Assembly (NCBI GenBank): GCA_025558075.1
Contig: JAHLKF010000001.1
Span: forward strand, 1,426,001-1,490,000
Direction: 5' to 3'
Length of the DNA: 64,000 nt
Origin: Gaertneriomyces semiglobifer
Taxonomy: Eukaryota; Chytridiomycota; Chytridiomycetes; Spizellomycetales; Spizellomycetaceae
The position numbers were made by a program, and so were the translations under genes. Numbering within the stretch: the first letter of the stretch is position 1; each line of letters opens with the position of its first letter. The notes below the pieces were generated by a model, which did no database searches, was not told the origin of the DNA, and saw only the letters and a list, made by a program, of their open reading frames with translations. Shown here in pieces: positions 44,759-54,270 of the stretch.

Positions 44759-45185
44759 TTGTCCACTGACACTTTCCCATGGCACATCGCAAATAGCAAA
44801 CCGGACTCGACTGACTCCCTTGTCCACTGACACTTTCCCATGGCGCATCGCAAATAGCAAACCGGACTCGACTGACTCCCTTGTCCACTGACACTTTCCC
44901 ATGGCGCATCGCAAATAGCAAACCAGACTCGACTGACTCCCTTGTCCACTGACACTTTCCCATGGCGCATCGCAAATAGCAAACCAGACTCGACTGACTC
45001 CCTTGTCCACTGACACTTTCCCATGGCGCATCGCAAATAGCAAACCAGACTCGACTGACTCCCTTGTCCACTGACACTTTCCCATGGCGCATCGCAAATA
45101 GCAAACCAGACTCGACTGACTCCCTTGTCCACTGACACTTTCCCATGGCGCATCGCAAATAGCAAACCAGACTCGACTGACTCCC
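44759..45185. repeat. Minisatellite, seven tandem copies of a 61-bp unit
   Basis: Units start at 44759, 44820, 44881, 44942, 45003, 45064 and 45125, each beginning TTGTCCACTGACACTTTCCC. Copies 3-7 look identical; copy 1 differs at two positions (CACATC for CGCATC, CCGG for CCAG) and copy 2 at one. The array is exactly seven full units. Confidence 0.97.
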
Positions 45186-46416
45186 TAAGCCCCTCAATTT
45201 TTTCAAGAAAAAGAAAAAATGAAGGGCACCGATTCAACGATTACGATGGGCGTGCGTCTGGCTGTCAATTTCAAGCTGTCAAAGACGCGGCCCCGCGGTG
45301 CGAATATAAAAAGAGGACCGTTTTGCACGTTCTCTCGCTTCCACCAACAAATGACAAACGCACAGTTACGGCGATAACCATGGCGCTACGTTTTCAACAG
45401 TCTTCGTCGAGCTATGGCCTCCCTAGCGTTGATTGAGTCCTGAAGGCCTGTTCGAAGAACAAGAATACCTGCAGGAACCCACTCCCACCCCAGGAACCCC
45501 CCCGCTGTCACAGTGCGCAAGTATCTGTACAGAGATACTTGCGCACTGTGACACCCGCAGGAACTCACTCCCACCCGGAGCTCCCCCACCAGGAAGTCCA
45601 GCGGAGGCTGGAAACGACACACAGCAACCTCCGTGGCTTAGGGTTCACGGAGCTGATGGCTCTCTGGCGTTCAGAAGCACCCGCATCTGCCCTGCGGTTC
45701 GTCCTCAGGTATACCCGGAAGCGACAATGCTAATCCGAAGGAGAAACAATCAAGTTACCCTGGCAAGCGAAGGTGTACTTCGAGGAGTTGGGTGAGGAAT
45801 ATCAGCGATTCACCCCCTCGCCCGGTACAACAGGCACAAGGGCCACAATTCCAAACCTGAACATCTGGGAATGCACATTCCTGGATGTTATCGACAATGG
45901 TGGTGAGGCGCACTGTGACAATCGGTGTTCCTCCCCGTTCTACAACGCTGGTGGCCATTCCGTCCTGCTCCTACATGTACAAAGAACGACTGGTTTTGCT
46001 AGGCAAGCGAGGTTCCACTCAGCACGCGGCTTTGTCGAAATGTGTCAGATGATATCATAATATGGCTCCAATCCAATCCAATCCAATCCCATCAAATATA
46101 TGATATGATATGTGGGTGTTTGTGCGTGTCAATATATTAATATAGTAGGACTGGGAATTTAAATTAAAAGAACAAGAGCGAGACAAACGGGTTTGCGAGT
46201 GTGTGGCAAAAGCAAAGGAGCGAAGGCTACTATGCAAAGTTACCATCCTATTGATGTCGAGCAACAACCTTGTTTGGTAGGCTTCCGTCTGATATGCAAA
46301 AAGATGTTGGTGATTTTCCAGGATCACAGAAGACAATTTCCTCTTCTCGTACTGGTACGGGTGGTGGGGGGGGTAATTTCAAACGTTGTCAGCGCGCAAC
46401 ATCACCTCACGGACCT
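45186..46416. other. Gene-poor region between minisatellite and second inverted-repeat element
   Basis: No recognisable protein. It contains the perfect hairpin at 45506-45553, flanked by a direct duplication of about 22 bp (GCAGGAACCCACTCCCACCC near 45471 and GCAGGAACTCACTCCCACCC near 45557), and an ATCCA-rich simple stretch near 46072-46090. Confidence 0.5.
45506..45553. repeat. Perfect 21-bp inverted repeat with 6-nt loop
   Basis: Left arm 45506-45526 (TGTCACAGTGCGCAAGTATC plus T) is exactly complementary to 45533-45553, with loop GTACAG. It is predicted to form a very stable hairpin or cruciform. Confidence 0.95.
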
Positions 46417-46541
46417 GGCATGGATATAAGAGTAGAAATCCGCAGGTTGGTTCCATATATCGTATCGAGACATCGGGGCTCAGGCTCAGAGGGAGGCCAA
46501 GCCAAGGCTCCCAGCGAATGTCTACTCTTATATCCTAGCCA
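46417..46541. repeat. Inverted-repeat (MITE-like) element, copy 2
   Basis: 125 bp, ends related as inverted repeats (TGGCATGGATATAAGAGTAG against TGGCTAGGATATAAGAGTAG). Its left 52 or so bases match copy 1 with about three differences, but it carries a longer, GC-rich centre. Both copies are preceded by GCGCGCAACA within about 25 bp. Confidence 0.75.
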
Positions 46542-46896
46542 TTTGCGATTCCAGGTTGTCTCGATACCCGTTGTAGGCCCTGGTGCGATACGTGATACGT
46601 GATCACTTGTACCCCTTTTTATCAGACAAGACGTCTCTTCTCTTGTCTATCGCTTTCATGTTCATATCAGGGTTCAGCAAAAACCCAGTCGTCGTCGAGG
46701 GGGTGTGTGCCCATGTTTTTGCATTTTGACTCTCCAATTATCGATATGCATTGGGGGAATGGACGTGTTAAAAGAGACACACACACGGTACGGGCCCCCC
46801 CCCCCCACCGGTTAAATTGATAATTGAATTGAGGGAGAAAGTGGGGCGTGTTGCACATGCACATGCATATGTTGTGCCAAGAGCAAAAGAAAGAGA

Positions 46897-46943
<47 letters not shown>

Positions 46944-47332
46944 TATGTTGATGATGAGAGTAGTAGTATATAAGTAATATTAATATTAATAGTAGGAGAA
47001 AGAAGAGAAAAGGGAGAACGAGAAAGGGCGAAGGAATTGGGGGGACATTCGATCGAGTGGAATTGTTGAATTTGAAAGGGAAACGAATTGACGAGAGAGG
47101 ACAGACCACTTCTCCCTTTCGAGGCATTCACAGCCGCTTATTACAAACTATAAGCGACCCATTTAAAAAGCTTTGCTGCCTGACCACCTTGTCAAGTTCA
47201 TCGTCGTTTGTATCGTTGGCTCGCTTAGCTCGTTATAACGAACCCGAAGCCGAAGCGCGAACAGGCGAGAATCACCAGGCGCCTTTGCTCGTCCACAATC
47301 TGTGTTGCGTTTGACGACAACATTCTGCCAAG
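46542..47332. other. Upstream region of the G-alpha gene with simple repeats
   Basis: Contains a C12 run at 46795-46806 and the TG microsatellite at 46901-46942, then purine-rich sequence (near 46990-47040). The last 250 bp probably hold the G-alpha promoter and 5' leader. Confidence 0.5.
46901..46942. repeat. Dinucleotide microsatellite (TG)21
   Basis: Uninterrupted TG repeat of 42 bp, about 390 bp upstream of the G-alpha start codon. Confidence 0.95.
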
Positions 47333-48461
47333 ATGGGCTGCTTTATGAGCGCGGAGGACAAAGAGCGGAAACGCAAGAATGATGAAATCGACAACGCTTT
47401 GAAGAAAGAAAAGAACAATCTTCGCAATGAAGTGAAAATGCTTCTTTTGGGTAAGTTGCGATTTCGTAGCTCAGGCAAAGCGATGCCACGGTTCCTTATC
47501 ATTTTACACTTGCACAGGTGCTGGCGAGTCTGGCAAAAGTACCATTCTCAAACAAATGAAGCTCATTCATGATAATGGTTACAGTAATGAAGAGAGGGAA
47601 ACTTTCAGAGAAATTGTGTTCAGTAACACTGTTCAGTCAATGAGGGTCATTTTGGAGGCGATGGCCAATATGGGAATCCAGCTGGCCAACTCTTCAAACG
47701 AAATGCATCGGGCGGTGATCATGGAGTTACCTCATCAAATTGAGGCCGAGGTTTTCCCTCCAGAAGTCGCCGCGGCAGTGAGGTCTCTTTGGCAAGACGA
47801 TGGAGTGCAAGCGTGCTTCGCTAGAAGCAGAGAGTATCAGCTCAACGATTCTGCCAAGTACTACTTCGACTCTATTGACCGCATCTCAGCGCCTGACTAC
47901 GTCCCCACTGATCAAGATGTTCTGAGATCACGCGTCAAAACCACGGGTATCACTGAAAACACATTCCACATCGGCGATCTTACTTATCGCATGTTTGACG
48001 TGGGAGGTCAGCGGTCTGAGAGGAAGAAGTGGATCCACTGTTTTGAGGAAGTCACTGCCATTGTCTTCCTCGTTGCGATCTCTGAGTACGATCAAGTACT
48101 CGTTGAAGACGAGACGGTCAACCGTATGCAAGAAGCGTTAACGCTGTTTGATTCAATTTGCAACAGTCGATGGTTTGTAAAGACTTCTATCATCCTCTTC
48201 TTGAACAAAATCGACTTGTTCCGTGAGAAACTCCCGAAAAGTCCCATGAACAAATACTTCCCAGATTACACCGGCGAAGACAACTACGACGCTGCATGCG
48301 AGTACATTCTCAACCGGTTCGTTTCGCTGAACCAGAGTGACCAGAAACAGATTTACACCCACTTCACTTGCGCCACGGACACAACGCAAATCAAATTCGT
48401 TATGGCGGCCGTCAACGACATCATCATTCAGACCAACCTCCGAGACTGTGGTTTAATGTAA
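47333..48461 (+). CDS. Heterotrimeric G-protein alpha subunit, Gi-like
   Basis: Two exons (47333-47450, 47518-48461), 353 residues, the standard length. N-terminal MGCFMS provides the myristoylation Gly2 and palmitoylation Cys3. Walker A is GAGESGKSTILKQM, formed across the intron. The switch regions (RSRVKTTGI with the catalytic Arg; FDVGGQRSERKKWIHCFE with the catalytic Gln) and the guanine-specificity motif FLNKIDLF are intact, as is TCATDTTQIKFVM. It ends CGLM; Cys at -4 is the pertussis-toxin-type position, so Gi-like. It transduces receptor signals at the plasma membrane. No receptor or beta/gamma gene is adjacent, though the TmcB-like membrane protein lies two genes away. Confidence 0.96.
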
Positions 48462-48821
48462 TCTCGGTAGTAGTGTCTTGAAGAAGGTCGTCATTGGATA
48501 CCCATAGTTGTTTGAATGAGTGGCGTTTCATGTGTTTTAAATGCATTCCACGTTGACACACGCGATGCCCTTATGTGCGTAATTTTTGTTGGCCCGATTT
48601 TCACAGAACCGCTCCCGACGGATGCGGCGCTATGTGTACCATGTTATGGAGTAAATACATCGATGCTCATTTCATATCGGCACGCTCCAGTTGTGCTTCA
48701 TCTATTTGCAATTGCCACCAATTCATTCAAAGCAACTTGCCTCCCACTGGGCAAAATGTACTATTCACTATTTACAAATTTTACATGTACGTGTCATGGG
48801 TGGACTGCGACACTTCCATTC
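48462..48821. other. Convergent 3' region, G-alpha / ARID gene
   Basis: 360 bp between two facing stop codons; presumably 3' UTRs. No feature seen. Confidence 0.4.
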
Positions 48822-51800
48822 TCATTGGTATTCCTGTAGCGCCCATAAGCACTCGGCAACCAGTCGTGCCACCTCAGAATCAATGCCTCTCTTTAATGAC
48901 GCTAAGCCTAACAACTGCGTCTCGTACAGAGCAATGGCACTCTTACATCTATTTTCTTTCGTGCATTCCACCAATGTTCGTATGCTGCGTTCGGATATGC
49001 TGCGCGTCGCCTCCATGATGGCGGCAACTCCCGCGCTATTGGTCAAGTCAATCCCACGGCAGATAGTCAACCCAATCAATCGCGATACTAGGCCAGGCAT
49101 GGCAACAAGTAACTTTTTGATATTGTCGTCGACCCCTGCGAGGTTATATAACGCAATTGACGCCATCTCCCAAGTGGCAATATCGTCGGGTGTACATTCC
49201 GGTGTCAACTGAAAGGGAAGCATATCCATGATGCGTTCCACCAAAGTTTCTAGGCCATCCCACGCTGCCAACCTATGGCCATGGGAATGCACCAATGTAA
49301 GCTTTGCCACCGCTTCAAGAGCAGGGTACGCATAGTACATGACACGGTCCTCCAGAAAGTCCGACAGCACACTGAGGATGATGTCAGCGGCATGTTGTGA
49401 GTGGATATAAAAGTTGGGAGCGATATTGGACAGGATTGTCACGGCATTTTTCCGTTGCTGTAACGTGCCGTTTGTTCGTCGTTTCCTTTTTCTCAGGGTG
49501 TTACTCGGCTCGCCATCTGCCTGCAAACCAAGCATTTCGACTAACAAGTTGGCGAAGGCAGCATGTTCAGCCATGAACTTTTGATTTGGGGGAAGGAAAG
49601 ACAAATTCCGCAAGATCAAGCCGACCGCTTCGCACCATTCTATCCAGATGTCGTCCTCATCCAACGTCGGTTGATATTCACCCAAGGAGCGCAAGTGCTC
49701 GATTTCCTGCTCGAATAGCTCGGCATAGGTTTTGACCTTTCGGCTACTAAACAAGCCAGTCCGCTCAAATCCTTCCCTTAACAGTGCGATCAACGCATCA
49801 AATAATTCAGTGCACTCAGCTACCACGACAGGACTGCGGTCCGTAGATGAAACCAACGTCAAGACATCTAAAGCATACCCGACTTCGGCTACAAGTCGGG
49901 ACTTGATCGACATAGTAAGCGCTAATAAATCAATCTTTGAGCCGTAATACTGCGGAACAGCGTGTGGCGGCTCGGGTATCATCAGGATCCGAAAATCAAG
50001 ACCTCCATATGTTTCGACATCACGAACAATCGGCTGATACTCTGGCTTAGAAGGCAGATCTGCAGGGGTCAGCCGTTGATGCAGCAAAACACCGCTTGGC
50101 GCCTGGGGAGCGAGTTCTGACAGCGGAGCTTGAGACCCAATGACAGTTGGGACTAGGCCATCTTGAAGATGCTGCGGCTGCAGGCTTGAACGGCGCATTT
50201 GAGCACTTGTCACAGGATACACAGTATACCGGCCCGCCATAGCGGCCGCGTTTGGCACGAAATTAACTCCTGTTGCGGGCATCGTAGTCGTGTGTTGTCC
50301 CTCCATTGCCATCGCGCCAGTAGTCGACATACGCTCCGCCGAGTTGGAGAAGACATGGCGTTCAAATGGCAACAGTGATGCCTGGTATATTTTCTTTAAC
50401 GAGTTGATGGCTGCCCCAGTCGGGGGCAACCCAAGTTCCTCTGCGACTGCACGCCACCGCTTCTCGTTACACACCGCCTGGAATCCACCCATACCAACCA
50501 CGTTCCAAAAAACCACGTACAGGTCCAATGGCTTACCATTTACGGTGGGGTTTGGAATCGCTGGAATGTTTAGGGTGCTCAAGAAAGCTTGTAGTTGACG
50601 CGCCCACGTAGGTCGGTCTACGGGGTACCTCCTCGTCGCCGAGTCCTCTGTTAATCGCAGATTTGGTGCAGATAACACTGACCGATTCGTATTATCGTTA
50701 TCCAGGGTCAGATGCGACCGCTTTGATGGCGATTCGGGTTGAAATGCGATTGAAGGATTAGCGTTAGGCGTCAAGCGAGCCGAGGTCACATCCTCCGCTA
50801 CCGGAGCACGCGTTACTCGCCCAACCGCATGCTTCATGCTCGGAGATCCTGCCTGACTAAAAGACGCCGCCTCAGCCGCATCTTTATGCAATCCTGCCCC
50901 TTGATGAGTTGACCACTGCTTCGAAACACCTTCGTTGCCGATAGGAATGGGCTTGCCGGACACAGACTGTGGTGACATCATGGCTGATTTAGGCGTCATT
51001 TGCGGCGGCTGGAGCTGCTGCCTCAATTGCATGCGTTGTGCTTCAGAGATTTGACTTTGTTGCGGTGACAAATCCATCAAGGCTTGGTATTGGCCATGAT
51101 GCTGCTGAGAGGGCTGCATGTGGTTCAGCCCGTAGTTCTGCTGCTGGAATCGCAGTGCGTTACTTGTCGCTCCTATATATGCAGGCGGTATTAAGGGTTG
51201 CTGTGCACGAAACTCCTGTGGAGAAATGGACGAGGGCACTGTCGGCGTCGAGACGGAGGAGACTTCGACGGGCACGGTGGTTTCAATAGAAGTATTCACA
51301 GAAGGCGATGCTGCGGAAGCGCCGCCCTCATGTCGAATCCTTTGTGCTGACAGCGGTCGGACAGGTGACGGAGCTGATTGGCTGTTTGCAGGAATTTGGG
51401 TAACCATGGATTGCAACCTTTGTTGAGCTTGTTGTTGATGCTGCCACATCGTAGGCGACGGAGGTGGTGGGGAAGACCGTTTACTACCGACCATGACACT
51501 TTCAGCATCGGACGGGGTGCGTGAGCGGGGCATAGCAGGGGATGACAGCGTGGATGGAAAGATGGTCTGGGCGCCGTTTACAGGTGACGTCCCGAGGTTA
51601 CCTGGCAGGCTTCCATTCAAGGGAGGAACGTTTCCTTGAGCCAACTGCGAACTTGGAATGCCTGGCCATCTGAAACCATCATTGGGCCGCGTCGATGGTA
51701 TTCGCACATTGTTGGCAGGTATAACGGGCGATGGAGTAGCTGCTGAATTACTCTGTGGCGTTCCAGGTGCCGTGACAGTCGGCGAGTGCGATACAGGGAC

Positions 51801-52499
51801 CATTTGCTGGTGCCCGGAGGGTGAACTCGGTAATGGTGGCTGAACATGTTGTGGTCGCTGCTGCGTTTGGTTCCCTGTGCGCGCTTGTCGCTGGTGCTGA
51901 TGCATAAAATGCAACTGATGCAGTTGCTGTCGAAATTGCGGATTGCTCATTTGAGCGGTGTGGTATTTCTGCTGCTGTAATAGCGCAGCCTGACTCAGCG
52001 AAGGCCCGGTCGCCGATCCGTAAGAATTCATGGATGCATTTCTCGCGTATAACGGCATATTTCCTGCAACTGCCGCGTTCTGGCCTGTGACAGAAGCGAG
52101 GGAAACCGTTCCCGGTGACATAACTTGGGACGGCGCCACTGCTGGTGCGCCCATTTGGGAATACGTGCTCGCTGGACCATATATGCTACTGCCATTGGGC
52201 ATGGCTCCGAAAGAAACGCCAGCTGTTCCGTTGGCGGGAAAGATGGAGGAGGACGCCGCTGGTTTACCGAACATTGTGTTCTGCGAAACAGGATTGCTGG
52301 TGCCGATCATACTAGTGGTAGATGTTGTGGCATGCCCGGATGGTTGCGAGTGTATACCGTTCACGTTTAAAGCGTTCGCAGGAGGGTGGCCCGTTGAGAC
52401 GAAACGTGTTCCCGACGTGTGTGGGTGCAACTGCGGTGGCCTTGGTGTCGATGGGTTTTGCGATACGAGATGTCCAGCAGGATCTAAACTGCTTTCCAT
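48822..52499 (-). CDS. SWI1: ARID / BAF250-type SWI/SNF subunit (SWI1-like)
   Basis: Single exon of 1225 residues from ATG at 52499 (MESSLDPAGHLVSQ). The first half is low complexity, rich in Gln, Ser, Pro and Ala with poly-Gln and His stretches. The ARID DNA-binding domain is near residues 630-725: RPTWARQLQAFLSTLNIP, LDLYVVFWNVVGMGGFQAVC, WRAVAEELGLPP. The last 400 residues form a helical repeat region (YALDVLTLVSSTDRSPVVV; LLVEMLGLQADGE; TILSNIAPNFYIHSQHAADI) resembling the BAF250 C-terminal domain. ARID plus this C-terminal domain defines Swi1/ARID1, the largest SWI/SNF subunit, which helps recruit the remodeller to promoters. A short 5' non-coding exon cannot be excluded. Confidence 0.85.
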   Translation of the reverse strand: MESSLDPAGHLVSQNPSTPRPPQLHPHTSGTRFVSTGHPPANALNVNGIHSQPSGHATTSTTSMIGTSNPVSQNTMFGKPAASSSIFPANGTAGVSFGAMPNGSSIYGPASTYSQMGAPAVAPSQVMSPGTVSLASVTGQNAAVAGNMPLYARNASMNSYGSATGPSLSQAALLQQQKYHTAQMSNPQFRQQLHQLHFMHQHQRQARTGNQTQQRPQHVQPPLPSSPSGHQQMVPVSHSPTVTAPGTPQSNSAATPSPVIPANNVRIPSTRPNDGFRWPGIPSSQLAQGNVPPLNGSLPGNLGTSPVNGAQTIFPSTLSSPAMPRSRTPSDAESVMVGSKRSSPPPPSPTMWQHQQQAQQRLQSMVTQIPANSQSAPSPVRPLSAQRIRHEGGASAASPSVNTSIETTVPVEVSSVSTPTVPSSISPQEFRAQQPLIPPAYIGATSNALRFQQQNYGLNHMQPSQQHHGQYQALMDLSPQQSQISEAQRMQLRQQLQPPQMTPKSAMMSPQSVSGKPIPIGNEGVSKQWSTHQGAGLHKDAAEAASFSQAGSPSMKHAVGRVTRAPVAEDVTSARLTPNANPSIAFQPESPSKRSHLTLDNDNTNRSVLSAPNLRLTEDSATRRYPVDRPTWARQLQAFLSTLNIPAIPNPTVNGKPLDLYVVFWNVVGMGGFQAVCNEKRWRAVAEELGLPPTGAAINSLKKIYQASLLPFERHVFSNSAERMSTTGAMAMEGQHTTTMPATGVNFVPNAAAMAGRYTVYPVTSAQMRRSSLQPQHLQDGLVPTVIGSQAPLSELAPQAPSGVLLHQRLTPADLPSKPEYQPIVRDVETYGGLDFRILMIPEPPHAVPQYYGSKIDLLALTMSIKSRLVAEVGYALDVLTLVSSTDRSPVVVAECTELFDALIALLREGFERTGLFSSRKVKTYAELFEQEIEHLRSLGEYQPTLDEDDIWIEWCEAVGLILRNLSFLPPNQKFMAEHAAFANLLVEMLGLQADGEPSNTLRKRKRRTNGTLQQRKNAVTILSNIAPNFYIHSQHAADIILSVLSDFLEDRVMYYAYPALEAVAKLTLVHSHGHRLAAWDGLETLVERIMDMLPFQLTPECTPDDIATWEMASIALYNLAGVDDNIKKLLVAMPGLVSRLIGLTICRGIDLTNSAGVAAIMEATRSISERSIRTLVECTKENRCKSAIALYETQLLGLASLKRGIDSEVARLVAECLWALQEYQ

Positions 52500-54270
52500 T
52501 ACCGCACTGTGCAACAGCGCATCAATAAATTAGTTTATTCCGCTCCAGAGAACGCTATACGTCGCGCGACAAAAGGGCAGCAGCATACTTTCTCACAAAC
52601 AAGGCAAGCTGCGAAAATCGACACACTGAGAGCAGTGAATTCTGGTAACTCGCTTGAGAGTTTGTTTGGTGGGGCCCCGTTCAAGCTTAGTTGACGAAAC
52701 TCACCGATGTGAAGCGACCTACGAGATCAAAAGCCGTTTAGAACATGGCCGATCAAACATTCATTTTTTTGCATTCTATGCCCTTCCATCCGCCACTGCG
52801 AACTGCAAACGATCATATTATAGCAGCAGCGGCGGGCGGCGACACATTGACAGGTAGATAACATATATAGGTGTGGGAGGGCAACAGGTAGACCAAGCCA
52901 GTAAGCTTACCTCTGCCTATAAGAATATACACCCGTCCAAGTAGTATGATATAATCAGCACACAAGCGGGTCAAAGGGAGAGGCAGGCTTAGTTGTTTAT
53001 AATGGTTTCGGAGGGAGTGTATGAAATAAATGGATGGCGTGCGTGACCGAAATGGAAAAAGGGTAGTATGATAGTAGTAGTAGTTGGGGGTAGGTAGTAG
53101 TAGTAGTAGTAATAATTATATATAAGCCGACGACCCCGCAGTGTGGTTAAACTCGGGCAGGTGGGTAGTTAAATGATAAGTGTGACCGTGGGAAAGTGGC
53201 CGCCGGGGAGTGGCAAGGCAGAAGGGAAAAAAGAAGTGCGGATATGAGTGAGTTAAGCTCAAGTGGGTGTTCCAGATAATAATATGTTTGTTTTGGGTTG
53301 TGATGGGGTGTGTGAGAATTATGCAATGGAAGGGTGTTGGGTGGGTGGGGATGGGGCGTCAGAGATAGAAAATTGAGGGTGCCCTTTCTTCCCGTGTGTG
53401 TGAGTGATCGTGAGTGAGTTGCCAATTGTGTGTGAGTGTGGATCACGACCGGCCAACAAACAACAACCACAACAACCACAACAAGAACAACAACGGTGAG
53501 GCCGAAAGAAGGGGAGAGACCCGGAGGTTATTATCGATGGATGGGGGGGAATTAAGACAAGGCTAAGCTTTTGCTCACTTGGCAAAGCGCGGATGTGGTC
53601 GGGTGCGTTTTGTGTGTTATGGTGTGGGTGTTAATTGTTGCTAATGGGATGGGGGGGCTGCTCAGTTATTAATGATGATGTCGACAATTGGAAGGGGCCG
53701 GGTGATATCGTGATTTTCTATTGATTATGCAATATGCAAATGGAGGTGATATTGATAATACTATTTTGGCACAAAAACGTGTCTGATGACCGTGGATCGG
53801 ATGATGATGACGTTACGCCGTAAAGTGGGTGGGACAGTCACGTTGCCACATGCCAAGAGCCATGGGAATAATTTAATCGCGACGTTCACGTGATGGCTAA
53901 AAAGGTGCCACGGATTGCTTAGGTAATAGGCGGAGTTCACAGCTCACGCGCGGCGCGGGAGTTCGTTCACACAGCAAACGATGGATGGGGCCAGCCAACA
54001 TGTAGATCGGCTGTATATGTAAAGTAGGCGATCCCTATTCATTCCCCGCCTTACTGACGGATACTTAACTAAGTACCATGGGCACGGCCCAGAATCTTGT
54101 CACATGTTGTTCGTTTCTACCGCGCAAACCGAGATGTTCCTCAGTTCTATACGCTGAGCATCCTCTGCAAAATTGTGAAATTTCTCAAATAGCAGTGGAC
54201 TGTGAATTTCTTCCATGCCAGTCCAACTCGTACATACCACCGCAAATCAGTTGTACAGTGCTGGCCTCAA
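52500..54270. promoter_or_regulatory. Long divergent upstream region, SWI1-like / TmcB-like genes
   Basis: About 1.8 kb without a recognised gene. GTA/TAG trinucleotide repeats lie near 53070-53110 and AAC-rich repeats near 53455-53495. Long upstream regions are unusual in this compact window and may hold regulatory DNA for one or both genes. Upstream ATGs (for example at 54078) open short frames not continuous with the main gene. Confidence 0.4.

Noticed and set aside
44759..45185. CRISPR-like array
   Set aside because: The repeats are directly adjacent with no unique spacers, in a eukaryotic genome.
44662..45237. Three overlapping repetitive open frames on the minus strand as a surface or structural protein
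   Set aside because: They arise from a 61-bp tandem repeat with no stop; no start context, introns or homologous flanks support a gene.
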